Positions 57,089 through 64,000 of a DNA stretch of 64,000 nt are shown in pieces; the stretch's first letter is position 1, and every line of letters begins with the position of its first letter. The stretch spans positions 992,001-1,056,000 of the forward strand of contig JACJZV010000001.1 in the NCBI GenBank assembly GCA_020635395.1, given 5' to 3'. Under the pieces are notes generated by a model. That model was not told where the DNA came from and made no database searches. It was given only the letters and a program-made list of their open reading frames with translations. Made by a program: the position numbers and the translations under genes. The DNA comes from Flavobacteriales bacterium (GTDB lineage Bacteria; Bacteroidota; Bacteroidia; NS11-12g; UBA9320).

Positions 57089-58007
57089 AAAAAGTTGTTA
57101 TTTCCGCAGCATCAGCTTTCAGTTGATGTTGTAATAATTTAACGGTTTCAAATTTAATCTCATTTCTCCAACGTTTAACGAACAAAATTTCTAATTCTTG
57201 TCCATAAATGTTGTCATTAAAGTTAAAAATATGAACCTCAATGGAACGAGTCTTTAAGTTCAAAGTCGGTCGGGTGCCAATATTGGCCATACCATTGTAG
57301 GTTTTGGCCAAAACATTCACCCTAACGGCATAAACGCCGTTCATCGGAATAAGTTTATAGGTGTCAGAAATTTCAACATTGGCCGTCGGAAAACCTAAGG
57401 TTTTGCCCAGTTTATTTCCTTCAATTACTATGCCTCTAATGCCAAAAGTTCTTCCAAGCAACTCATTTGCATGCGGAATATTGCCATCCAAAAGTGCATT
57501 TCTAATTTTGGTAGAGCTCACAATGCAATCGTTAATATCTTGTTCGGCAATCTGATCTATCTGATAATTAAATTGATGTGAAAACTTCTTTATTTCCACA
57601 ATCGAGCCTTCTCTGTTTTTGCCAAATCGGTGGTCGTATCCCACAATTATGGTAGAAATATGGAGCTTTTCCACCAAAATGTCTTTTATAAATTGATAGG
57701 CCGAAATTCTACTTATCTCTTTGGTAAAGGGTAAAATCACAAGATAATCAAGTCCAAACGATTCGAGCAATTGTGCCTTTTCGTCAATGGTTGACAACAT
57801 TTTTAGTTGATTATCATCCGGAAATAAAACAAGACGTGGATGAGGATAGAATGTTAGCAACACCGAAACGCCATCTATTTCTCGAGCTTTTTTCACAACA
57901 TGAGTAATAATTTTTTGATGGCCGAGATGTACCCCATCGAAAGTGCCTTGAGTTAAAACCACAGGTTTATGCTCAACAAAATGCTCTAAATCTCGAATTA
58001 TTTTCAA
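57066..58007 (-). CDS. ribF: Riboflavin kinase/FAD synthetase
   Basis: A bifunctional enzyme that makes FMN and then FAD. The N-terminal nucleotidyltransferase has TQGTFDGVHLGHQKII (about 19-34) and the late ISSTKIR-like VSSTKIRNALLDG. The C-terminal kinase domain has GNKLGKTLGFPTANVEI (about 198-214), GMANIGTRPT and the EVHIFNF strand. Length 313 is normal. It is 16 bp after truB, on the same strand. Confidence 0.96.
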   Translation of the reverse strand: MKIIRDLEHFVEHKPVVLTQGTFDGVHLGHQKIITHVVKKAREIDGVSVLLTFYPHPRLVLFPDDNQLKMLSTIDEKAQLLESFGLDYLVILPFTKEISRISAYQFIKDILVEKLHISTIIVGYDHRFGKNREGSIVEIKKFSHQFNYQIDQIAEQDINDCIVSSTKIRNALLDGNIPHANELLGRTFGIRGIVIEGNKLGKTLGFPTANVEISDTYKLIPMNGVYAVRVNVLAKTYNGMANIGTRPTLNLKTRSIEVHIFNFNDNIYGQELEILFVKRWRNEIKFETVKLLQHQLKADAAEITTFFEHFESK

Positions 58008-58023
58008 TAGAAGGCGAATATAA

Positions 58024-58701
58024 TTACCCTTGCTTTAATGTGTTTATAAATTCCTCAAATCGTTGAACGGAATAGGCTTCTTCAACAGAAAAATCCCCAA
58101 TTTTTGTACGTCTCAACTCGCTAAGATAGGCTCCACACCCCAGAGCTTCACCAAAATCGCGGGCAATGCTGCGTATATATGTGCCTTTGCTGCAAGCAAT
58201 CTTAAATTTTACAATCGGTGGTTCAAAAGCTTCGATTTCAAATTGCATTATTTTTATGGGTTTGGCTTCAATAACAACATCCTCTCCGCGTCTGGCCTTT
58301 TCATAGGCTCGTTCGCCTTTTATTTTTACTGCCGAAAAAATGGGAGGTATTTGCATAATATCGCCAACAAAATTTTCAGCAACGGTTTGCAATGTTTCGA
58401 TATTTATTGAGTCTATGGGTTTCTCATTTTCGGGTTCTGTTTCCAAATCAAATGATGGAGTGGTGTGCCCAATGGTAAAACTTCCGGTGTATTCCTTCGG
58501 TTGTGCCTGAAAATCGTTTATTTTTTTGGTGTTCTTACCTGTACAAATTATCAACAACCCGGTGGCCAATGGGTCGAGAGTGCCGGCATGGCCCACCTTT
58601 TTGACTTTTGTTAAGTATTTTATTTTTTTCACCACCTGAAAAGATGTCCAGCCTAAAGGCTTATCAATGCTGATGGTGTACCCCTCGTTAAAATGAATCA
58701 T
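58024..58701 (-). CDS. truB: tRNA pseudouridine(55) synthase
   Basis: It isomerises U55 in the T-loop of all tRNAs. I start it at 58701 (MIHFNEGYTISI), since the longer ORF adds 32 residues unlike homologues. IDKPLGWTSFQVVKKI is the family start, and the catalytic aspartate is in GHAGTLDPLATGLL. KGTYIRSIARDFGEALG is the C-terminal signature. 225 residues, the short form without a PUA extension. Divergent from fni. Confidence 0.95.
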   Translation of the reverse strand: MIHFNEGYTISIDKPLGWTSFQVVKKIKYLTKVKKVGHAGTLDPLATGLLIICTGKNTKKINDFQAQPKEYTGSFTIGHTTPSFDLETEPENEKPIDSINIETLQTVAENFVGDIMQIPPIFSAVKIKGERAYEKARRGEDVVIEAKPIKIMQFEIEAFEPPIVKFKIACSKGTYIRSIARDFGEALGCGAYLSELRRTKIGDFSVEEAYSVQRFEEFINTLKQG

Positions 58702-58730
58702 AGGCGGCAAATTTCGGACAAAAACACAAA

Positions 58731-58762
58731 TTGGCGGTTGCCTTTTTAAAGTCTTACTTTTG
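58731..58762 (+). promoter_or_regulatory. Promoter of fni-mvaA
   Basis: TTG (58731-58733), 21-bp spacer, TACTTTTG (58755-58762). The first ATG of fni is only 8 nt further, so the transcript would be nearly leaderless, or the second ATG at 58777 is used. Confidence 0.55.
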
Positions 58763-58770
58763 AACCCGCA

Positions 58771-59775
58771 ATGTCTATGAAAGATACTACATCTCAACGA
58801 AAATCAGATCATATTGAATTGGCTCTTGCTTCGCAAATAAGTAGGACAGATTCAAGGTTTTATTATGAACCAATGTTGGCTGCACATCCCACCGTAAAGT
58901 ACAATGAATTTGAATTTCTATCCAAAAAAATGAACTTTCCGTTGTGGATAGGCAGCATGACCGGTGGAACGGAAAGAGCTGGAAAAATCAACATGAACCT
59001 TGCAAAGGCAGCAGGCAAACATGGTTTGGGTATGGGGCTGGGGTCGTGTAGAATAATTTTGGAAAATGACACGTTTCTTCCCGATTTTCAATTGAGAAAA
59101 TATATTGGCGATAATTTTCCGTTTTATGCCAATTTGGGCATTGCCCAGGTGGAGCAACTCATTGAAACAAACCGATTACATTTGATAAAAGAGTTGATAG
59201 ATAAAACCGAAACGGATGGATTAATCATTCATATAAACCCACTACAAGAGTGGTTTCAGGCAGAGGGAGATTTATTTAAAAATTCTCCCATTGATACGCT
59301 GAACCGGTTTTTTGATAAAATGAATTGTGCGGTAATTGTGAAAGAAGTGGGGCAGGGTATGGGGCCAAAAAGTTTGGAAGCACTTTTTAAACTTCCAATA
59401 AAGGCAATTGAGTTTGCCGCCGCCGGTGGAACCAATTTTTCAAAAGTAGAGATAAACAGAACCAAAGAGAAAAGCAACGAGTTTGAGGAGTTGGTATATG
59501 TTGGGCATAATGCCGCTGAAATGGTTACTTTATGCAACCAATTAACCTCAAACAACAACCAATTTTTATCAAAAGAAATAATCGTTTCGGGGGGAATTGC
59601 CAATTTTTTGGACGGATATTATCTCAACATGAAAATTAAAAATACGGCTGTTTTCGCCATGGCATCGGCTCTACTTTCTTATGCAGAGGAGAGTTTTGAA
59701 AAATTAGACGAGTTTATAGAAGCCCAAATAAAAGGATACCGACTGGCTGAGCAATTTTTAACAATAAGAGAATGA
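58771..59775 (+). CDS. fni: Type 2 isopentenyl-diphosphate delta-isomerase
   Basis: An FMN/NAD(P)H-dependent enzyme that interconverts IPP and DMAPP. QRKSDHIELAL (about 9-19) is the family start, the FMN-binding motif is WIGSMTGGTE (about 59-68), GLGMGLGSCR follows, and HINPLQEWFQAEGD is the substrate-binding part; EFAAAGGTNFSKVE and VSGGIANF are later FMN-phosphate sites. 334 residues, normal. It overlaps mvaA by ATGA, so the two mevalonate-pathway enzymes are co-translated. Confidence 0.95.
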   Translation: MSMKDTTSQRKSDHIELALASQISRTDSRFYYEPMLAAHPTVKYNEFEFLSKKMNFPLWIGSMTGGTERAGKINMNLAKAAGKHGLGMGLGSCRIILENDTFLPDFQLRKYIGDNFPFYANLGIAQVEQLIETNRLHLIKELIDKTETDGLIIHINPLQEWFQAEGDLFKNSPIDTLNRFFDKMNCAVIVKEVGQGMGPKSLEALFKLPIKAIEFAAAGGTNFSKVEINRTKEKSNEFEELVYVGHNAAEMVTLCNQLTSNNNQFLSKEIIVSGGIANFLDGYYLNMKIKNTAVFAMASALLSYAEESFEKLDEFIEAQIKGYRLAEQFLTIRE

Positions 59776-61124
59776 GTATAAAACCAGTATCAGGATTTAG
59801 TAAACTTAGCAAACAAAGAAAGGTAGATTGGGTAATTACCAATTATTTTGAAATGCCGGAAAAGGCTTTGGAATTGCTTAAAAGCTATTGGCACGGCAAC
59901 GAAAAAATACAGCAACTGCATGATGAGTTTATTGAAAATACACTCACCAACTTTTATATGCCATTTGGTGTGGCACCCAATTTTTTGATAAACAATAAAA
60001 TGTACTGTCTGCCCATGGCCATTGAGGAAAGTTCTGTGGTGGCAGCCATGTCCAAGGCCGGAAACTTTTGGTTAGAAAGAGGTGGTTTTAAGGCGGAGGT
60101 GTTGAGTACCACCAAAGTTGGGCATGTTCATTTTGTTTGGAGAGGCAAAGATTTTAACCATCTAAATAGTTTCTTTGAACGGATAAAACCTCTTTTTTTT
60201 GAGAAAACCCAAGAAATTACTAAAAATATGCGGGCCAGAGGTGGTGGCATTTTGAATATCGAATTGGTAAACAAATCGGGGCTTGAGCCGAATTATTATC
60301 AACTAAAAGGCAGTTTTGAAACCCGAGATTCTATGGGAGCAAATTTTATCAATACCATTTTGGAAAAATGGGCTGATATATTGGAATCGGAAATTGCTGC
60401 CGACACCACTTTTTTGGAAGGAGAAAACAATGTGGAGGTAATTATGAGAATATTAAGCAATTACACACCCGATTGCTTGGTGCGAGCCTCCGTTTCGTGC
60501 CCTGTTTCCGAATTGCATGTGGGGGAGGGGATAAACCCAGAGCATTTTGCAGAAAACTTTGTGCGGGCGGTGCATGTGGCCGAAATTGAGCCATATAGGG
60601 CAGTAACACACAACAAAGGCATAATGAATGGCATTGATGCCGTGGTTATTGCCACCGGAAATGATTTTAGAGCTATTGAGGCTTGTGTGCATGCGTATGC
60701 TTCTAAAACCGGTCAGTATAGAAGTCTATCACATGTTGAGGTAAAAGATGAACAATTTACATTCTACATCGAAATTCCGCTGTCTTTAGGTACGGTTGGT
60801 GGCATAACATCATTGCACCCAATGGTAAAGTTTTCAAGTGAATTATTGGGCAATCCGAATGCAGAAGAACTGATGAAAATTGTGGCTGTGGCTGGATTGG
60901 CACAAAATTTTTCAGCCTTGCGGTCGCTTACCACAACGGGAATTCAAAAAGGACACATGAAAATGCATTTGCTCAATATTCTGAATCAATTTGAGGCCAC
61001 CGAGCACGAAAAGCAGCAAATTATAAAACATTTTACCAATAAAGTACCGAGCTATCAGTCGGCGTTAGAAGCTTTGTGCAATCTCCGAGGTATTTCTGAG
61101 TCTGAGTTTAAAAAAACAAACTAA
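59772..61124 (+). CDS. mvaA: Hydroxymethylglutaryl-CoA reductase
   Basis: It makes mevalonate from HMG-CoA. Catalytic parts are visible: PMAIEESSVVAAMSKA (about 79-94, the active glutamate), VIATGNDFRAIEACVHAYA (about 293-311, the aspartate), LGTVGGITSLHP, and the C-terminal GHMKMHLLNI with the histidine. The 450-residue size and the sequence fit the bacterial class. With fni it implies isoprenoid synthesis through mevalonate, not MEP. It converges on ftcD with a 4-bp overlap. Confidence 0.95.
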   Translation: MSIKPVSGFSKLSKQRKVDWVITNYFEMPEKALELLKSYWHGNEKIQQLHDEFIENTLTNFYMPFGVAPNFLINNKMYCLPMAIEESSVVAAMSKAGNFWLERGGFKAEVLSTTKVGHVHFVWRGKDFNHLNSFFERIKPLFFEKTQEITKNMRARGGGILNIELVNKSGLEPNYYQLKGSFETRDSMGANFINTILEKWADILESEIAADTTFLEGENNVEVIMRILSNYTPDCLVRASVSCPVSELHVGEGINPEHFAENFVRAVHVAEIEPYRAVTHNKGIMNGIDAVVIATGNDFRAIEACVHAYASKTGQYRSLSHVEVKDEQFTFYIEIPLSLGTVGGITSLHPMVKFSSELLGNPNAEELMKIVAVAGLAQNFSALRSLTTTGIQKGHMKMHLLNILNQFEATEHEKQQIIKHFTNKVPSYQSALEALCNLRGISESEFKKTN

Positions 61125-62806
61125 CTAATGGCTGCGTAAACAATAGAGGTAAGCCGCTCAACTTCTGTTTTTGACGCTGCCATTAATTCATTTGCAGATG
61201 TACTTAAGGCATTTGCTTTGGCAGGGTCGCTTAAACCTTTTGAATTTACCAAAACATTCATGCCTGCCCCATGAATGGCGGCATTAATGCACAATGCACC
61301 CACTCCGGCATCGGTAATGGAGTTTTTATTCCCATTTTTTATCATTGCATCAATGCAGCTATATGCCTCAAAAGCAGTTTTCATAACTTGCAAAGGCACT
61401 TCTGCAGCATATATAGAGGCTTTTAAAAGGGCTTCATTTCTATCAATTATTTCAGATTCTGAATCTTTAGGCATACGAACAGCGTCAATAATTCCATTGA
61501 ACGAACGTGTGTCTTCATCAACAAAATAGAGCAGTTTATCTTTGATTTGTTGAGCTTTTTCAGCCCAGTCCGAAAACTCATCAATTCGATTTTCCCAACC
61601 CCTTTTATTGGCACTTAGGTTGGCAACCATTGAGGCCAACGAAGCTCCCATACTACCCATCAACGCAGAAATGCTGCCACCACCCGGAGCCATGCTTTCA
61701 GATGCCGTTTCATCAGCTAATTCACGACAGGTCATATCCACCAATCGCGTATCAGAGGCATTTTTTAAGGCATATTCTATAATTTTTTTATTTGGGTCAA
61801 ACGGTGCTAATTCATCAAGACCAAGCGATTTAATGGCTATTTCAATTATTTCTTTCTCACTTACACCGACAGATCTACCTTGTTTTTGCAAAAAGAATTT
61901 TCCGGCCTCCAGCAGAGCGTTTAGGGGTACTAAGCCCACCAATTCGCTTCCGGTAATACGCACACCACGCTCAATACAACTTTTCTCTACTTCGTCAAAA
62001 AAAACATGTAAGGGGGTTTCTTTATAGTTCGTTAAATTGGCCGAAATCTGGGCGATGCCATACTCTTCAATATACCACCCAACGGCTTTTACCGATTTAC
62101 AAACACCAGGAATACGAACAGCTTCGCCATTTTCGTCCCGTTCAATTTCGCCTGTAAACGGATTTCCGATTCGCTTTACTCGTCCTGCCTCACGCACATC
62201 AAAGGCAATTCGGTTGGCTATTCTGGTTGATTTTGTGTTCAGATTGATATTATACGCTATCAGAAAATCCCTTGCACCAATCACCGTAGCTCCGGAGAAA
62301 ACATTCATCTCGGCCTTTCCAAAATCAGGCTTCCATTCAGGTTGAGTTATTTTGGCAAAAAAGCCTTCGTATTCTCCTGCCCGAATTACGGATAAATCAT
62401 TTCGATAGGCTTGTTTTTGGGCGGCACCATACAAATAAACCGGTATGTTTGTGGAGCTACCAACACGCTCGGCCAGTTTTATAGCATATTTGGCTGTTTC
62501 TTCCAAACTTATATTTGAAACGGGTATCAAAGGACAAACATCGGTTGCTCCCATGCGGGCGTGTTCACCGTGGTGTTTGCTCATATCTATAAGTTTGCCA
62601 GCAATCAAAATGGCTTGGTAGGCAGCTTCTATTACAGGTTCTGGTTCACCCACAAAGGTTATAACTGTTCGATTTGTTGCTTTACCCGGGTCAACATCAA
62701 GCAATTTTACTCCGTCAACTGCTTTAATGGCCTCCGCTATTTGATTAATGATGCTTATATCTCTACCTTCACTAAAATTAGGCACGCATTCAATTAACTG
62801 TTTCAT
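61121..62806 (-). CDS. ftcD: Glutamate formimidoyltransferase/formimidoyl-THF cyclodeaminase
   Basis: A bifunctional enzyme of histidine breakdown that passes the formimino group to tetrahydrofolate and then releases ammonia. Start at 62806 (MKQLIECVPNFSEGRD), the usual family beginning. The transferase spans about 1-320 (HHGEHARMGATDVCPLIP is its catalytic-histidine region), and the cyclodeaminase about 350-561 (SMAPGGGSISALMGSMGASL). The fused form has both halves, as in animals. Convergent with mvaA. Confidence 0.95.
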   Translation of the reverse strand: MKQLIECVPNFSEGRDISIINQIAEAIKAVDGVKLLDVDPGKATNRTVITFVGEPEPVIEAAYQAILIAGKLIDMSKHHGEHARMGATDVCPLIPVSNISLEETAKYAIKLAERVGSSTNIPVYLYGAAQKQAYRNDLSVIRAGEYEGFFAKITQPEWKPDFGKAEMNVFSGATVIGARDFLIAYNINLNTKSTRIANRIAFDVREAGRVKRIGNPFTGEIERDENGEAVRIPGVCKSVKAVGWYIEEYGIAQISANLTNYKETPLHVFFDEVEKSCIERGVRITGSELVGLVPLNALLEAGKFFLQKQGRSVGVSEKEIIEIAIKSLGLDELAPFDPNKKIIEYALKNASDTRLVDMTCRELADETASESMAPGGGSISALMGSMGASLASMVANLSANKRGWENRIDEFSDWAEKAQQIKDKLLYFVDEDTRSFNGIIDAVRMPKDSESEIIDRNEALLKASIYAAEVPLQVMKTAFEAYSCIDAMIKNGNKNSITDAGVGALCINAAIHGAGMNVLVNSKGLSDPAKANALSTSANELMAASKTEVERLTSIVYAAIS

Positions 62807-62891
62807 CTGTTTATAATTAATGTTAAATAGTAAACTCAATGGTTAAAACGGGACAACAGAACCATGAGTTTTGAAGTGGCGAAATTAACGG

Positions 62892-62926
62892 AAAAAAAAA
62901 TCCCTGCCTTTTGATGGGCAGGGATT
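62892..62926 (-). terminator. Intrinsic terminator of the gldM-gldN transcript
   Basis: On the minus strand AATCCCTGCC (62926-62917), an 8-base loop and GGCAGGGATT (62908-62899) form a perfect 10-bp stem, followed by a run of T (62900-62892). It begins 21 bases past the gldN stop. Confidence 0.85.
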
Positions 62927-62946
62927 GTATTAAATTTTGTTGAAGA

Positions 62947-63801
62947 TTAATATTCCCAAAGGTCGTGCTCAAAAATAAAGAGGTTATTTTTAATCTCTTC
63001 AGCTTTAATCAAAGAACTGAATGGATTGTCTTCATTTTCGGGATAATATTTAATATCATAATCCCAAACATTCTCCTCTTTAATAACATAACTACTAAAC
63101 ATTCTCATTTCAAACCAATCGTCAAATGATAACCTTGCAGCACTATTATGAGGATTAAAGATTTCTTGATTCACTAATACAGGTCTCAGCTCATCCATTT
63201 TTACCCAAAATAGAGAAGCTTCGCCAATACTTACCCCACTAGCCTTTTGATCAAACAAGGGAGCAATTGCAATAATACGAGCTCTGAAATCTGAATAGTT
63301 ATAATCAAAAATCCAATCTTCCATTACTCTATATTTACGAATATCCTTTGCCTCAAATTGAACCACCATAACCGTATCTTTAAAGTCACCAGGATAGTCA
63401 GGGTCAGGAATTTTCGTCACAAATTCATACCCACCTCTATCTTTTAAATCGTCTTCTGAATAGACACCACCGTTTTCTAATGAATCACTAGTGTAAGCGG
63501 TTACATGTCCCATAGGGCAATCAACACTGGTAGCTGCACAGTAGATAATGTTATAAAACGGGTTTCGAGGCCAATGCATAGGTAAGTTCTGCTTTTCGCG
63601 AACATCAATAATTCTATGAATTCTTTGATAATACTTCACGTTAGCCTCTCGGGTGTATCTGTGTGGAATTACCTTTCGCTCATTAACCGCCTTTTTGTCG
63701 TATGAAAAATCTTCTTCTGCACTTTGGGAGAAACCCTCAGTTGCGAATAAAGAAACCATACATGTAAAAATCAGAATTCTTTTAATCATAACAACTCGCA
63801 T
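62947..63801 (-). CDS. gldN: Gliding-motility/T9SS protein GldN
   Basis: An exported periplasmic protein that, with GldK, forms the ring of the type IX secretion motor complex. The start is ATG 63801 or the ATG 12 bases later (MIKRILIFTCMVSLF); the signal peptide ends TEGFSQ. Family features: QRIHRIIDVREKQNLPMHWP (about 60-79), YCAATSVDCPMGHVTAY, and FDDWFEMRMFSSYVIKEEN (about 225-243). It follows gldM by 32 bp on the same strand and ends at a strong terminator, so it is the last gene of the gldK-L-M-N operon. Confidence 0.95.
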   Translation of the reverse strand: MRVVMIKRILIFTCMVSLFATEGFSQSAEEDFSYDKKAVNERKVIPHRYTREANVKYYQRIHRIIDVREKQNLPMHWPRNPFYNIIYCAATSVDCPMGHVTAYTSDSLENGGVYSEDDLKDRGGYEFVTKIPDPDYPGDFKDTVMVVQFEAKDIRKYRVMEDWIFDYNYSDFRARIIAIAPLFDQKASGVSIGEASLFWVKMDELRPVLVNQEIFNPHNSAARLSFDDWFEMRMFSSYVIKEENVWDYDIKYYPENEDNPFSSLIKAEEIKNNLFIFEHDLWEY

Positions 63802-63833
63802 TTAGTTGAGAACGCAAAACTACCTAATTTATT

Positions 63834-64000
63834 TTAAATTATTTCAATCATTATTGGTTGCAGAGTAACACTTCCTCCAGGACCTGTGGCACGAATTTGA
63901 TCAACAATAATCCTATCCCCTCTATTGGCTTTTTGAATTGCACCTTTCATCGCACCATTTATTGCACCACCATTTCCTTTAGTCAGAAATGCCTCACCAC
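63834..64000 (-). CDS. gldM: C-terminal end of GldM (rest outside window)
   Basis: The last 54 codons are present: a tail ending in stop at 63834. AIQKANRGDRIIVDQIRATG is the final strand block of the GldM periplasmic D4 domain, close to the KANRGDR-I-I--IKA-GPDG pattern of the family. GldM spans the inner membrane and drives T9SS and gliding with GldL. It lies directly upstream of gldN. The gene continues past 64000. Confidence 0.85.
   Translation of the reverse strand, partial: GEAFLTKGNGGAINGAMKGAIQKANRGDRIIVDQIRATGPGGSVTLQPIMIEII

Noticed and set aside
1..64000. CRISPR arrays, tRNA or rRNA genes, transposase or integrase genes
   Set aside because: None seen on reading both strands; no spaced repeat array, no cloverleaf with a clear T-loop, no DDE or tyrosine-recombinase signature.

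Overview
The window reads as a chromosome segment of a gliding, AT-rich member of the Bacteroidota. Evidence: type IX secretion/gliding genes (porT, gldD, gldN and the end of gldM), many promoters of the TAnnTTTG type peculiar to this phylum, a mevalonate-type isoprenoid pair (type 2 IPP isomerase plus HMG-CoA reductase), twin DUF3857 proteins and a MORN/YwqK repeat giant. I cannot fix the family from sequence alone.

Layout. 1-2.3 kb: end of a multihaem cytochrome/TPR gene, a ferredoxin and an NlpC/P60 peptidase. 2.3-9.5 kb: a run of secreted proteins (TPR-MORN giant, an intact DUF3857/transglutaminase protein and a paralogue that has lost the catalytic residues). 9.6-16.5 kb: housekeeping (AGCS symporter, fmt-lepB-dapB on the minus strand, mltG, and a tRNA-queuosine mannosyltransferase-like gene). 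16.5-21.8 kb: accessory island. It holds a compact three-gene cassette (GHKL ATPase, STAS-like/phosphoribosyltransferase-like protein, and a metallophosphoesterase fused to an orotate-PRTase-like domain), then a FicA-FicT toxin-antitoxin module flanked by direct repeats. 21.8-31 kb: methyltransferase, DUF349 protein, HMG-CoA lyase, thioredoxin-like proteins, a VWA-like protein, a tyrosine phosphatase, a GIY-YIG protein and an HD protein. 31-33 kb: a second accessory patch with a solitary HsdR-N-like protein and a decayed RelE-type module sitting between two copies of the 3' end of lolD. 33-47 kb: lolD, an M1 peptidase with a probable C-terminal barrel, queD-folE, an ECF sigma factor, prmA, a 1479-residue unrecognised secreted protein, plsY, clpS and an ABC-F ATPase. 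47-50.4 kb: a tandem lipoprotein/small-secreted-protein array inserted at a palindrome between two convergent genes. 50.4-64 kb: engB, ubiE-porT-tgt, an LptF/G permease, gldD, an M23-LysM peptidase, ribF, truB, fni-mvaA, ftcD and gldM-gldN.

How the genes work together. queD, folE (pterin entry step), tgt and the mannosyltransferase-like gene suggest that this organism makes queuosine and perhaps glycosylates it. porT, gldD, gldM and gldN belong to one secretion/motility machine. fni and mvaA overlap by 4 bp and serve the mevalonate pathway. The most interesting part is the 16.5-20.6 kb cassette: a nucleotide/PRPP-flavoured three-protein set with no function I recognise, in a defence-island-like setting. 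A second theme runs through the window: three accessory inserts lie at 3' ends of host genes, each bounded by a duplicated piece of the host 3' end or terminator, and the three-gene cassette abuts a fourth, apparently truncated, host 3' end.
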